The translations under genes and the position numbers were made by a program. A DNA stretch of 42,171 bases from an uncultured Pelagibacteraceae bacterium (GTDB lineage Bacteria > Pseudomonadota > Alphaproteobacteria > Pelagibacterales > Pelagibacteraceae). Location of the stretch: the NCBI GenBank assembly GCA_902597575.1, contig CACJYF010000008.1, positions 1 through 42,171 on the forward strand, in the 5' to 3' direction. The notes below the pieces were generated by a model that ran no database searches, had not been told where the DNA came from, and saw nothing but the letters and a program-made list of their open reading frames with translations. Positions 28,840-39,507 of the stretch are shown here, piece after piece (within the stretch, counting starts at the first letter, position 1; each line of letters starts with the position of its first letter).

Positions 28840-29786
28840 ATTTTTTTATTATACAATATCGTCTTTAGCAAATTGATCATCAAAGGTATCTTTTTTTTAT
28901 TAATTTTTCTTAAAATATAAGGAGCAATTTCTCTAGCCAATTGCTCACCTTCAACTGTATCTTTTGGCATAAACTTTTTTTTAGCTGCAGCAAATGTAAA
29001 ACCTTTACCTAAAAAATCTCCCATTTTACTATTTCTTCCTCCCACAGCACTCACATAGAGATCACCAATTCCAGCAAGACCTAATATAGTTGACTGATCG
29101 CCTTTAAAATATTTAATCAAAAATTTCATCTCATTTATACTTTTTTGAAATAAATCTGATGCAGTATTTAAATTTTGACCTGAGCCTATAACCATTGCAT
29201 AAATATTCTTAATTGCTGAGCAAATTTCTACTCCAATCACATCTCCTGAAAATTCAGTCAGATAATATTTTGTTGATATCTGTTTTCCAATCCATTTAGC
29301 TATTTTGATATTCTTATTTGCTATTACTATGCTTGTCTTATTTTTTCTTGCTAATTCTTTAGCCAGACAAGGTCCTTTTAAAACTGATACATTTGCAACA
29401 TTATAATTATTTTTGAGTAACCCTGAAATAGTTAAGAGTTTTTTTCTTTTTTTGTCATATTTTAGTCCTTTAGTAAGAACTAGTAATGGTGTTTTTATTT
29501 TTAAATCTTTCAACTCTTTTCCAATAAAATCAATTCCAGCAAGACTTAAGGCAATAACAATTAAATCAAATTTTTCCTTTAAAATATCTTTTGAATATTT
29601 TCTATACTGTAACTTTTTTGGAAGATTAAGTTTTAGTGAGGGGTGAAATTTTTGCTTTGACGATAAGTTGTTAATAAAAATTTTATTATATGGTTCTGTA
29701 ATAGTAACTTTATTGTTATTTTCTAAACACGGAACTGAAAAAGCAGAACCCATTGCACCACCACCAATGATTAATATTTTTTTCAT
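28836..29786 (-). CDS. NAD(P)-dependent glycerol-3-phosphate dehydrogenase-like protein
   Basis: MKKILIIGGGAMGSAFSVPCLENN; LVLTKGLKYD; VLKGPCLAKELARK; GVEICSAIKNIYAMVIG; LGLAGIGDLYVSA. Confidence 0.88.
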   Translation of the reverse strand: MKKILIIGGGAMGSAFSVPCLENNNKVTITEPYNKIFINNLSSKQKFHPSLKLNLPKKLQYRKYSKDILKEKFDLIVIALSLAGIDFIGKELKDLKIKTPLLVLTKGLKYDKKRKKLLTISGLLKNNYNVANVSVLKGPCLAKELARKNKTSIVIANKNIKIAKWIGKQISTKYYLTEFSGDVIGVEICSAIKNIYAMVIGSGQNLNTASDLFQKSINEMKFLIKYFKGDQSTILGLAGIGDLYVSAVGGRNSKMGDFLGKGFTFAAAKKKFMPKDTVEGEQLAREIAPYILRKINKKKIPLMINLLKTILYNKKI

Positions 29787-29852
29787 ATAGTTTTTCTTTG
29801 TATAAATATTAATATAGGTTTATTTATAGTTTGAATATAAAAAAAATTTTTA

Positions 29853-30974
29853 ATGCAAAATCTTAAATGGAAATACTCCAAATTCTTAATAAATAAAAAC
29901 TTTCAATTTAGTAGAAACTTTGTCTTAAAATATTTGCCATCAAATTTATTGGTCAATTCTCACAAAAGTATATCTAAATGGAAAGGATATAGTCCAACTC
30001 CATTATTAAAATTGAATAAATTAAATAAAAAACTCCAACTTAAGAATATATTTTATAAAGATGAGTCAAAACGATTTCACTTAAAATCCTTTAAAGCTTT
30101 AGGAGGAGCTTATGCAGTGGAAAAAATTTCAAAAAAAACTAACAGAATAATTGTTTCATCAGCAACCGCCGGTAATCATGGGAGATCAGTTGCATGGGGG
30201 GCAAAAAGAATGAAATTGAAATGTAAAATTTTTGTTAGTCAATACGTAAGTGAAACAAGGGTAAAAGAAATAAAAAAATTTGGTGCTGAAGTAATAAGAG
30301 TAAGAGGAAATTATGAGGCATCATTAAAAGAATGCCAACTACTCTCAAAAAAAAATAACTGGAAAATTGTTCAAGATGTATCTACAAAAAATTATAAGTA
30401 TATTCCTCAATTAACAATGGCAGGATACTCTATTTTAATTAAAGAAATTTCTAATCAAACTAATCAGTATATTACTCATATTTTTCTTCAAGCGGGTGTT
30501 GGTGGTTTGGCTGCAGGTTTGGTTGCTGGAGTAGCAAAATATTTTAAAAAAATTCCAAAAATAATTATCGTTGAACCAGATAGAGCCGATTGTGTTCTTC
30601 AAAGTATAAAAAGTAATAAGTTAAAAAAAATAAGAATTAAAAAAGAGAGCATTATGGGTGGTATGTCTTGCAATGAAATGTCTCTTGTGCCTTGGCAAAT
30701 ATTAAAAAAAGCTAGTAATTGTTGTGTCTCAATTTCAGATAAAAATGTAGCTAAAACAGTAGCTGGTTTAAAAGATAAAAAGTTCGGCAAAACTTCAATT
30801 GTAGGTGGTGAATGCGCTACTCCAGGAATTATTGCTTTGATTGGAGTATGCAATAACAAAAAGGCAAGAAAATTGATTAACCTTAATCAAAATTCTAATG
30901 TTTTAGTTATTGGATGCGAAGGTAATGCAGATGTTAAACTCTACAAACAACTGCTATCTAAAGGTAGAAAATAA
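29853..30974 (+). CDS. PLP-dependent ammonia-lyase, diaminopropionate ammonia-lyase-like
   Basis: FYKDESKRFHLKSFKALGGAYAV (PLP-Lys); SSATAGNHGRSVAWGAKRMKLKCKIFV; QAGVGGLAAGLVAGV; VIGCEGNAD. Confidence 0.85.
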   Translation: MQNLKWKYSKFLINKNFQFSRNFVLKYLPSNLLVNSHKSISKWKGYSPTPLLKLNKLNKKLQLKNIFYKDESKRFHLKSFKALGGAYAVEKISKKTNRIIVSSATAGNHGRSVAWGAKRMKLKCKIFVSQYVSETRVKEIKKFGAEVIRVRGNYEASLKECQLLSKKNNWKIVQDVSTKNYKYIPQLTMAGYSILIKEISNQTNQYITHIFLQAGVGGLAAGLVAGVAKYFKKIPKIIIVEPDRADCVLQSIKSNKLKKIRIKKESIMGGMSCNEMSLVPWQILKKASNCCVSISDKNVAKTVAGLKDKKFGKTSIVGGECATPGIIALIGVCNNKKARKLINLNQNSNVLVIGCEGNADVKLYKQLLSKGRK

Positions 30975-30979
30975 TTTTT

Positions 30980-32401
30980 ATGACAAAAAACGCGATCACT
31001 TGGATACGAGAGGATTTTAGAATTGAAAATAACCCTGCCCTTTCTTACGCAACCCAAAATCATGAGAGCGTGCTTGCCCTATATATTTACAACAAAAGTG
31101 ACTTTGATGCCAAAAGAGAAGCACAAAAATGGTGGCTTTCAAAATCATTAGAAATCTTTAAGTCTGAATTATCTAAGTTTAAAATTAATCTTCAAATATT
31201 AGCGGGTGATGAGCTAGATATATTTTCAAAGATTAAAAAAAAAGACAATATTTCTATATATTGGAATAAAATTTACGAACCAGACGTAATTGCAAAAGGA
31301 ATAAAAATTAGAGATATTTTTGTTAAAAATCAGATTAATTACAAATATTTTAAAGGAAATATCTTAAATGAGTTTCAAGAAGTAACTAAAAATGATGGAA
31401 CGCCTTTTAAAGTTTTCACCCCTTTTTGGAGAAATGCTGAACAAAGATTTTTAGGATCACTACCAAGTAAAAATTACAGTATTAAAAAAAAAACAAAGTC
31501 ATTGACGTTCTTTAAAGATTGTATAGACCCAAAAGATATTCTTCCAAGAAAAAATTGGTATAAAAAGTTTGAAAAATATTGGAAGGTATCTGAGGAAGAG
31601 TCTAAAAAAATTCTAAAAAATCTAATTGATAGCAAAATTAAAGATTACGGAACTGCAAGAGATTATCCTTCTATCGAAGGTACATCGAAATTATCACCTT
31701 ATATCAAACATGGGCAAATTCATGTAAATACTATTTGGAAAAAGTGTAGTGAGATTAAATCGAAAGGAATTGGTTACAGAAAATATATTAATGAACTAGG
31801 TTGGCGTGAATTTTCACATAGTTTAATCAATTATTTCCCAGAATTTTTAAAAGGAAATTATAGAAAAGAATTTGATAAATTTCCTTGGGTCAAAAATGAA
31901 AAAATTTTAAAAGCTTGGAAATCAGGTATGACGGGTTATCCAATTGTTGATGCTGGGATGAGAGAACTTTATGAAACTGGCTGGATGCATAACCGGATAA
32001 GAATGGTTGTGGGTTCGTTTCTGGTAAAACATCTAAGAATAAATTGGACTGAAGGTGAAAAACATTTTAGAAATTGTTTATTGGATTTCAATAAAGCTAA
32101 TAATGTTGCTCAATGGCAATGGGTTGCTGGTTGTGGAGCGGATGCGGCTCCTTACTTCAGAATCTTCAATCCTATCCTACAGGGAGAAAAATTTGATAAA
32201 GAAGGTGCATATGTTAAAAAATGGGTTCCTGAACTAATTAAAGTTCCAAAAAAATTTATACATAAGCCCTGGGAGATGGAAATAAAATATCAGGAGGCGA
32301 TTAAAACAGTTATAGGAAAAAATTATCCAAAGCCAATAGTTATTCATGAAGAAGCACGTAAAGCTGCACTTGAGGCTTTCCAAACTTTAAAAAAAAATTA
32401 A
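30980..32401 (+). CDS. phrB: Deoxyribodipyrimidine photolyase
   Basis: ITWIREDFRIENNPAL; SPYIKHGQIH; WREFSHSLINYFPEF; GMTGYPIVDAGMRELYETGWMHNRIRMVVGSFLVKHLRINWTEGE. Confidence 0.95.
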   Translation: MTKNAITWIREDFRIENNPALSYATQNHESVLALYIYNKSDFDAKREAQKWWLSKSLEIFKSELSKFKINLQILAGDELDIFSKIKKKDNISIYWNKIYEPDVIAKGIKIRDIFVKNQINYKYFKGNILNEFQEVTKNDGTPFKVFTPFWRNAEQRFLGSLPSKNYSIKKKTKSLTFFKDCIDPKDILPRKNWYKKFEKYWKVSEEESKKILKNLIDSKIKDYGTARDYPSIEGTSKLSPYIKHGQIHVNTIWKKCSEIKSKGIGYRKYINELGWREFSHSLINYFPEFLKGNYRKEFDKFPWVKNEKILKAWKSGMTGYPIVDAGMRELYETGWMHNRIRMVVGSFLVKHLRINWTEGEKHFRNCLLDFNKANNVAQWQWVAGCGADAAPYFRIFNPILQGEKFDKEGAYVKKWVPELIKVPKKFIHKPWEMEIKYQEAIKTVIGKNYPKPIVIHEEARKAALEAFQTLKKN

Positions 32402-32820
32402 GTCTCACCTAAAAAATGATGAATGATAGATCTTTTTTGAGGATTTATTCTATGTTCAAACAAATAAATTCCTTGCCAAGTTCCAAGTAATAATTTTCCG
32501 TCTTTGATACTTAAAGATATTTGATTATTTGTTATTGATGATTTTATATGTGCAGGCATATCATCTTTACCCTCTGTGGTATGGATATACAATTTATTGT
32601 CCATGGGAACCAAATTATTAAAATAATTAATTAAATCCTTTTGAACATCTGGATCCGCATTTTCTTGTACAATTAATGATGCACTAGTATGCTGAATACT
32701 TAAATTTATCATACCATTTTTAAAATCATTTTTTTTAATCCATTCAATAGTTAGATCAGTAAATTCATATAATTTCTGACCATTAGTATTTATTTTTAAA
32801 TCATAAAATTTTTGTATCAT
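32398..32820 (-). CDS. YjbQ family (secondary thiamine-phosphate synthase-like) protein
   Basis: INLSIQHTSASLIVQENADPDVQKDLINYFNNLVP; LGTWQGIYLFEHR. Confidence 0.92.
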   Translation of the reverse strand: MIQKFYDLKINTNGQKLYEFTDLTIEWIKKNDFKNGMINLSIQHTSASLIVQENADPDVQKDLINYFNNLVPMDNKLYIHTTEGKDDMPAHIKSSITNNQISLSIKDGKLLLGTWQGIYLFEHRINPQKRSIIHHFLGET

Positions 32821-33878
32821 AAATTATATTTCATGGAGGTTAATTGATATAATCTACTAACTGTACGTTTAAATGGTTCCTGTAATGATCTTGAAGAGGT
32901 AAACTTGCTTACATCTTGACTTGCAGTCACAGCTATAGGTAAATTTTTATCATATATAATATCTATTAAAGTTATAAACCTTTGCTGTTGGTTAGAATTA
33001 ATATCGTTAAATTGTGGGATTTTTTCAATAATCATAAATTTTAAATTTTTTACGATTTCTAAATAATCCTCTGCTCCCAAATTTCTATTACAAAGTTCAT
33101 CAAAGTTAAATCTGCAAATCCCCTCATAAAAGTTTTGTATTGTAAAATCTCTCCCCTTAATATTTAAAATCTTAGGTGAGTTTTTTTTTTCTTTTGTAAT
33201 AATTCTAAAAAATTTGTTTATTTTAAAATTGGTTTCCTGATTTAACGGAAAAAAAAATCTTTGTTTTTGATTTTCTTTTGATTTTCGATAATCATCTTCA
33301 ATTCTTAATTCATGATTGATAGCATTTTTTTTCATTATTTCTATAAATGGTAAAAATTGGTCTCTCTGTAATCCATCTTTATACAATTCAGATAATTCAA
33401 TATTTGAGGTTAGTATGATCTTAATATTCTCCTTAAAGATTTCCTCAAATAGCTTTCCTAAAATCATAGCATCTACGATATTAGTAACTTGAAATTCATC
33501 AAAATAAATAAGTGATACTTTTGATTTTAAATCTTTGACAAAGGTACTTACTACATTCTCTTGATTTTTGTCTTTTATAGTGTGGACAAAATTATGAAAC
33601 TCTAACATAAATTCATTAAAGTGAAGTCTTTTCTTATCTTGATTAACTAAATCAAAAAAAAAATTTAAGATCATTGTTTTACCAACACCGACACCACCAT
33701 GAAGATAAAAAGCTTTTTTTAAACCTTTTTTTTTAAAGATTTTAAACAAAGTAGATGTAAAGTTTTGATTAAAATAGTCTTGTAATTTTTTAATTACATT
33801 AACCTGATTATGATTAACTTCTAAATTTTCAGAAACACAATACAGTTTAAATTTTTCCTCAAGGTTTTTTGACATCAA
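32817..33878 (-). CDS. zapE: Cell division ATPase ZapE / AFG1-like
   Basis: KAFYLHGGVGVGKTMILNFFFD; RLHFNEFMLEFH; LIYFDEFQVTNIVDAMILGKL; LTSN. Confidence 0.93.
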   Translation of the reverse strand: MMSKNLEEKFKLYCVSENLEVNHNQVNVIKKLQDYFNQNFTSTLFKIFKKKGLKKAFYLHGGVGVGKTMILNFFFDLVNQDKKRLHFNEFMLEFHNFVHTIKDKNQENVVSTFVKDLKSKVSLIYFDEFQVTNIVDAMILGKLFEEIFKENIKIILTSNIELSELYKDGLQRDQFLPFIEIMKKNAINHELRIEDDYRKSKENQKQRFFFPLNQETNFKINKFFRIITKEKKNSPKILNIKGRDFTIQNFYEGICRFNFDELCNRNLGAEDYLEIVKNLKFMIIEKIPQFNDINSNQQQRFITLIDIIYDKNLPIAVTASQDVSKFTSSRSLQEPFKRTVSRLYQLTSMKYNL

Positions 33879-34306
33879 TCTTTTTTAGTCTTAAAGTCAA
33901 TGCCATATTCTGACCTCGGTCCCTTTCTTAAGCCAAAAGGTCCAGATATGAATATTGTTAAAGGTCGTGTCCCTGGTTTTATATCAACTCTGTGAAGATT
34001 GTTTGCTGATCTAAATCCAATATATCCAGGTGGTCTCCAAAATTTTCCTGTACTTAGTGTCTCCCAGTAACCATCTCTTAATATTATTGTTATATAAGGA
34101 AAAGTATGATTATGAACTCCTTCCCCATGGTCATCTGCTAACATTTCATGAATTAGAATATTGAATGGAAACCATTTTGGTCTGTGCCTCATCAAAACAT
34201 AATATCTATTCATCCAAGGTTTTGCTTTATGGAATTCTGGATGAGAAGGTCCCCTATCTAGGACAATTTTCTTTCTACCTATTTTTTCTAAAAATTTTAA
34301 AAACAT
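33875..34306 (-). CDS. Cupin-like protein
   Basis: MLADDHGEGVHNHTFPYITIILRDGYWETL...NNLHRVDIKPGTRPLTIFI: cupin His pattern. Start at 34306 preferred. Confidence 0.7.
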   Translation of the reverse strand: MFLKFLEKIGRKKIVLDRGPSHPEFHKAKPWMNRYYVLMRHRPKWFPFNILIHEMLADDHGEGVHNHTFPYITIILRDGYWETLSTGKFWRPPGYIGFRSANNLHRVDIKPGTRPLTIFISGPFGLRKGPRSEYGIDFKTKKD

Positions 34307-34307
34307 T

Positions 34308-35603
34308 CTATTCGTATTGTATAATGGCACCATTCTTAATCATAAATAAATGATTATTATATAAAAACGGTTTTGACATTATTTTTCTGGCAATTTTTTC
34401 AACTTTTTGAATATTACCAGTTTTAAGTTCTAGAATAATTAATTTACCATCACTATTAGATAAATATATTTTATCCTGACTTATTGAAAATCCTATTGGT
34501 TTAATTTTTTTCCTATTTTTTTCTTTGTAAATTTTATAGATATCTTTAATCTTAATTATGTTTCCTTTTTCTTTATCTATCATGAATAAATAACCATTAT
34601 CTGAAATTGTGATAATTAAGTTTTTAATAATAATAGGAGTCAAACTTGAGCTGATATCATTAATCCAATTTATTGAACCATTTTTTAAATCAATTGAATA
34701 AAATTCATTTTTGTTATTTGAAAAAAAAATACTTTTACCCTCTGAAACCAGCTTCGAATTTTTAAAATTATAAGTAATATTGATGATATTGCTGCTTTGA
34801 GTGGGAAGTTGCCATAATAAATTTCCTGAGGATGTATCTACTGCTGTTAAGTCACCTAAATTATTTATAAAATAAACACTATTTTCAGACACAAATAAAG
34901 AATTTTTTGCATTTGTTATTGTCAATGCTTTTTCAGTTTCATAATTCCAACATTCAGAACCATCTTCTATAAAAAAACATCTTAGGACATTCTTAAGATC
35001 AATTACAAAAAATCTATCATCAACTGTTTTAATTTCAGAATTAAAAGGATAATCATTCTTTTTTTTCCAGATCAAATTTCCATTTTTTAAGTTAATTAGA
35101 AATATGTTTGATAAATTATCAACAACTATAAGTTTTTTTTTTATCAAAGCAAAAGAAAGTTTTGGATTATTTTTTTTTTCAAATTTGGAATAATAGTTTT
35201 TTTTCCAAATAATTTTTTTATCACTATCAAATCTGATAATTGACCCTTTATTATCAAAAAAAACTATCCCATCTTTTAAAAATAAAGGAGTTAAATCTGT
35301 GTCATTTTCATTATTGAACTTGGAAAATGTGAAGTTTTTGATTTTTTTTAATTTACCAGAATAATTTTGTATTCCGAAATTATTTCTATTATCTATAATT
35401 TTATTTTGAACATTTACCTGTGATAAATCTAAACTAATATTAGGATTTAATTCCTTATAGGAAATTTTTTTTTCATCTAATATAATTTCAATATTCTTAT
35501 TAACTTTATTCTTTTCTTTCTTATTCCAGATCTTTGAATTTTCATTTAAGGAGCAATTCACCAAGATTAAAGATACTAAAAAAAAAATAAGAATTCTAAT
35601 CAC
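34308..35603 (-). CDS. bamB: PQQ-like beta-propeller lipoprotein, BamB-like
   Basis: N-terminal lipobox-like LVSLILVNCSLN; repeats such as SGNLLWQLPTQS, NGNLIWKKKND; paired with the YfgM-like gene. Confidence 0.8.
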   Translation of the reverse strand: MIRILIFFLVSLILVNCSLNENSKIWNKKEKNKVNKNIEIILDEKKISYKELNPNISLDLSQVNVQNKIIDNRNNFGIQNYSGKLKKIKNFTFSKFNNENDTDLTPLFLKDGIVFFDNKGSIIRFDSDKKIIWKKNYYSKFEKKNNPKLSFALIKKKLIVVDNLSNIFLINLKNGNLIWKKKNDYPFNSEIKTVDDRFFVIDLKNVLRCFFIEDGSECWNYETEKALTITNAKNSLFVSENSVYFINNLGDLTAVDTSSGNLLWQLPTQSSNIINITYNFKNSKLVSEGKSIFFSNNKNEFYSIDLKNGSINWINDISSSLTPIIIKNLIITISDNGYLFMIDKEKGNIIKIKDIYKIYKEKNRKKIKPIGFSISQDKIYLSNSDGKLIILELKTGNIQKVEKIARKIMSKPFLYNNHLFMIKNGAIIQYE

Positions 35604-36240
35604 TTAAATCTCTGTTTAATCTTTTTTGTGCTTCTGTAACTATACTTGGGTTTGATTTTTTTGAATTTATAATCTGATTAAAAAAATCCTTAGATTTCAA
35701 TTTTTGATCTTTAGAATAAAAAAACTCCGCTAGCAAATACAGTGCATGAGAACTCCATACACTCTCAGACTTAATAATCGGATTTAAAATTTCTAACAAT
35801 TCATTTTCTGAAATTTGATCAGCATTGTACAAACCTTTTTTATAGATTACCAAATTTTTAATTTCTTTTTCTAAAGACGTATTTTTGATTAAAATATCAA
35901 ATAAATTATTTATTTGACCTCTGCTTGAAATTAAATCGTTATCTAAAATGAAATAAAGAGAAAGTGGAGAATAAGTTGGATCTTTCAATTTAATTATTTG
36001 TGTTAGTTTTGTAGCGGTTTTTTCTTTATTATTTTTCTCGTAATCTATTACTGTTGAATAAAATAAATTAGAAACTTTTTCTCGCTGGTAATCTCTGAAT
36101 TCTCCATATCCAAAGAAAGATATAGTTAATAATATAATAATAATTAGAAAACCTAGTAACTTTTTTTTGTTATTTACGAAAAAACTTTTTATTTTTTCTT
36201 TTCTGGTATTAGAATTAATTATTGAAATATCTTCTTCCAT
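35596..36240 (-). CDS. YfgM-like tetratricopeptide protein
   Basis: N-terminal cytoplasmic tail then TM (LLGFLIIIILLTISFFGYGEFRDYQREK) and helical repeats; overlaps the bamB-like gene by 8 nt. Confidence 0.75.
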   Translation of the reverse strand: MEEDISIINSNTRKEKIKSFFVNNKKKLLGFLIIIILLTISFFGYGEFRDYQREKVSNLFYSTVIDYEKNNKEKTATKLTQIIKLKDPTYSPLSLYFILDNDLISSRGQINNLFDILIKNTSLEKEIKNLVIYKKGLYNADQISENELLEILNPIIKSESVWSSHALYLLAEFFYSKDQKLKSKDFFNQIINSKKSNPSIVTEAQKRLNRDLSD

Positions 36241-36241
36241 A

Positions 36242-38911
36242 CTAAATCATGTTGCGAAGGACGTACTGTAAAATTCCTCCATTTTTGTAATACTCAAGTT
36301 CATTTTTAGTGTCTATTCTACACAATACCTCTATCTTTTTAATTTCACCTGATAAATATTTGATTTCTAACTTTACTTTGTCTGATGGGTTTAATCCTTT
36401 TTCTAAATCAATAACACTGATCAATTCAGAACCTTTTAAATTTAAATTTATTCTATTTATATTATTAATGAACTGTAGTGGCAATACTCCCATACCTATT
36501 AAATTAGATCTATGAATTCTCTCAAAACTTTCGGCTATCACGGCTTTGATACCTAAAAGTTTTGTACCTTTTGCAGCCCAATCTCTTGAAGATCCCGTGC
36601 CATATTCTTTACCACCAATAACTACTAAATCGGTTCTTCTTTTTTTGTACTCTACAACAGCATCATAAATTGGCATTACTTTATCCTCAGGGTACAATTT
36701 AGTGAAACCACCTTCTGTTCCAGGTGCTATTTCATTTTTAATTCTTATATTTGCGAATGTACCTCTCATCATTACCTCGTGATTTCCACGTCTAGATCCA
36801 TACGAATTATAGTCCTTGGGAAGAATTTGATAATTCATAAAATACTCACCAGTTGGACTATCTTTTTGTATATTACCAGCTGGGGAAATATGATCAGTTG
36901 TAACCATGTCCCCCAATATCAATAATGGTCTTGCATTTTTAATTTCTTTAAAACCCTCTGGCTTGTCACCAAGATTTTCAAAAAATGGAGGTTTTTTTAC
37001 ATAAGTAGAATTTTCATCCCAATTATAGATACTGCTCTTTTTTGTTTTTATCTCTTGCCATTGTTTTGGTCCCGCTGAAACATTTGAATATCTTTTAATA
37101 AACATATCTGCATTAAGAGAGTTCTTCAACGTATCTTCTATCTCTTTATTTGAAGGCCAGATATCTTTTAAAAATACGTCTTTTCCGTTTTTATCTTTTC
37201 CAAATGAGTCTTTTAATAAATCGAATTCCATGTGACCTGCAAGAGCATAAGCTACAACAAGTGGGGGAGATGCTAGATAGTTTGCTTTAATATGAGGTGA
37301 AATCCTTCCCTCAAAGTTTCTGTTACCTGACAAAACAGAGACAGCATATAAATTTTCTTTTTGAATAGATTCAACTATGTTTTCTGCTAATGGACCTGAG
37401 TTACCGATACAGGTTGTACAACCATAACCAACTAAATTAAATCCTAATTGATCTAAGTAAGTATTTAGTCCTGCTTTCTCTAAGTAATCAGTCACTACTT
37501 GAGATCCAGGAGCTAAAGATGTTTTAACCCATGGTTTAACATTTAATCCTAGCTCAACAGCTTTTTTTGCTAAAAGGCCAGCTCCAATAAGAACATTGGG
37601 ATTTGAGGTGTTGGTGCATGATGTAATCGCAGCAATTAATATTGAACCATCCTTAATTTCGTAATCTGTATCTTTTACCTTGGAAATTTCATAATCTTTT
37701 TTATCTGTAGATTCTTTAAACACTTTTTTAAAATTACTTGATGCTTCAGTTAAAAGAACTTTATCTTGTGGTCTTTTAGGACCTGAAATAGTTGGAACTA
37801 AAGTGGACATATCTAAAGATATTTTATCAGTAAACTTAATATCATCACTTGACCATAAACCTTGCTCCTTTGCATACTTTTCGACTATTGCCACTGTCTC
37901 TTTATCGCGTCCAGAAAATTTTAAATACTTTAAAGTTTCGTCATCTATTGGAAAAAAACCACATGTAGCTCCATACTCAGGGGCCATATTAGCAATTGTA
38001 GCTCTATCAGCTAAAGTCAAATTTTTTAATCCCTCACCGTAAAATTCAACAAATTTTCCAACTACACCTTTATCTCTAAGCATTTTAACGATCGTTAAAA
38101 CTAAGTCAGTAGCAGTTGTGCCCTCAGGCATTTTTTTTGTAACCTCAAATCCAATTACTTCCGGAATTAACATTGAAATAGGTTGTCCTAACATACCTGC
38201 TTCAGCTTCAATTCCACCAACACCCCATCCTAGAACTGACAAACCATTAACCATTGTTGTATGGCTGTCTGTTCCAACAAGTGTATCTGGAAACAAATAT
38301 TTTTCTCCTTTATATTCCTCTGACCAAACTACTTTTGATAAATATTCTAAATTTACCTGATGACAAATACCAGTTCCTGGAGGAACAATCCTAAAATTAT
38401 TAAAAGCACTTTGCCCCCATTTTAAAAAAGAATATCTTTCACCGTTTCTTTTAAACTCAATATCTACATTCTTTTCAAATGAATCTTTTTTAGCAGATTG
38501 ATCAACCTGAACAGAATGATCAATGACTAAATCAACTGCAGACAGAGGATTAATTTTATTTGGATCTTTATTTTTCTCTTTTACAGCCTCTCGCATAGCA
38601 GCCAAATCAGCTACTGCTGGTATTCCTGTATAATCTTGAAGTAAAACCCTGGCTGGTCTGTATGCTATTTCAATTTTTGATTTTTTTGTTTCAAGCCAAT
38701 TTTTTATAGCCTCAATTTGTTGTTTATTAACTGATAAATCATCCTCATATCTGAGTAAATTTTCTAGTAAAACTTTTAATGACTTTGGTAATTTTGAAAT
38801 ACCTTGTAATCCATTTAACTCAGCTTTTTTCAATGAGTAATATTTAAAATTTTTACCATTAACCTCAAGGTTGGATAATGATTTGTAAGAATTTTTATTC
38901 CCTGGTTTCAT
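36242..38911 (-). CDS. acnA: Aconitate hydratase
   Basis: 889 aa; VLLQDYTGIPAVADLAAMR; DTLVGTDSHTTMVNGLSVLGWGVGGIEAEA; SCTNTSNPNVLIGAGLLAKKAV; GYGCTTCIGNSGPL; VIGGKEYGTGSSRDWAAKG. Confidence 0.98.
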   Translation of the reverse strand: MKPGNKNSYKSLSNLEVNGKNFKYYSLKKAELNGLQGISKLPKSLKVLLENLLRYEDDLSVNKQQIEAIKNWLETKKSKIEIAYRPARVLLQDYTGIPAVADLAAMREAVKEKNKDPNKINPLSAVDLVIDHSVQVDQSAKKDSFEKNVDIEFKRNGERYSFLKWGQSAFNNFRIVPPGTGICHQVNLEYLSKVVWSEEYKGEKYLFPDTLVGTDSHTTMVNGLSVLGWGVGGIEAEAGMLGQPISMLIPEVIGFEVTKKMPEGTTATDLVLTIVKMLRDKGVVGKFVEFYGEGLKNLTLADRATIANMAPEYGATCGFFPIDDETLKYLKFSGRDKETVAIVEKYAKEQGLWSSDDIKFTDKISLDMSTLVPTISGPKRPQDKVLLTEASSNFKKVFKESTDKKDYEISKVKDTDYEIKDGSILIAAITSCTNTSNPNVLIGAGLLAKKAVELGLNVKPWVKTSLAPGSQVVTDYLEKAGLNTYLDQLGFNLVGYGCTTCIGNSGPLAENIVESIQKENLYAVSVLSGNRNFEGRISPHIKANYLASPPLVVAYALAGHMEFDLLKDSFGKDKNGKDVFLKDIWPSNKEIEDTLKNSLNADMFIKRYSNVSAGPKQWQEIKTKKSSIYNWDENSTYVKKPPFFENLGDKPEGFKEIKNARPLLILGDMVTTDHISPAGNIQKDSPTGEYFMNYQILPKDYNSYGSRRGNHEVMMRGTFANIRIKNEIAPGTEGGFTKLYPEDKVMPIYDAVVEYKKRRTDLVVIGGKEYGTGSSRDWAAKGTKLLGIKAVIAESFERIHRSNLIGMGVLPLQFINNINRINLNLKGSELISVIDLEKGLNPSDKVKLEIKYLSGEIKKIEVLCRIDTKNELEYYKNGGILQYVLRNMI

Positions 38912-38914
38912 ATC

Positions 38915-39505
38915 TTATATATAAAATGTAATTATGCTCAAAAGAAGAAGCACTGACATAACATAATTAAAGTATTTAATAAATTTCTCATTTGTCGCAA
39001 ATTTCCTTAAATATTTGCCAACAAATGTCCAAAAAGTGATGCTTGATAAAGATACTAAAAAAGCAAATAAAACAACTTGAGTCGCGTAGTTGAGATAATT
39101 TTCTCCATATTCAACGTATGTTGAAACTATAATAATTCCAATTAAAACACCTTTTGGATTTAAAAATTGAAAAATAAAAGTATCTAAAAAAGAAATTGGA
39201 TTTTCATTTTTTTTCTCATTAGAAGATTTTGAAAAACTTATTTTATAAGCTAGATAAATTAAAAATAAACTCCCTAAATATTTTAAGATTGTTTGTATAA
39301 TTGGGAATAGTTTAAAAATATTAACTAAGCCGATTGTTAAAGCAAATACTACAGAAGTAAACCCAAAGGTAACTCCAAAAATATGTGGGATTGTTTTTTT
39401 AATTCCAAAATTAAAACCAGAATAGGATGCAACAACGTTATTTGGTCCTGGGGTATAAGCAGCCACAATCCAAAAGAGCGCCATTGATAAAAACTCTGGA
39501 TGCAT
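38915..39505 (-). CDS. LysE/RhtB family translocator
   Basis: WIVAAYTPGPNNVVASYSGFNFGIKKTIPHIFGVTFGF; FQFLNPKGVLIGIIIV. Confidence 0.9.
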   Translation of the reverse strand: MHPEFLSMALFWIVAAYTPGPNNVVASYSGFNFGIKKTIPHIFGVTFGFTSVVFALTIGLVNIFKLFPIIQTILKYLGSLFLIYLAYKISFSKSSNEKKNENPISFLDTFIFQFLNPKGVLIGIIIVSTYVEYGENYLNYATQVVLFAFLVSLSSITFWTFVGKYLRKFATNEKFIKYFNYVMSVLLLLSIITFYI

Positions 39506-39507
39506 AT

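Noticed and set aside
38118-38360. 80-aa antisense ORF inside acnA, and similar antisense ORFs across the track
   Set aside because: Shadow ORFs produced by codon usage opposite well-supported genes.
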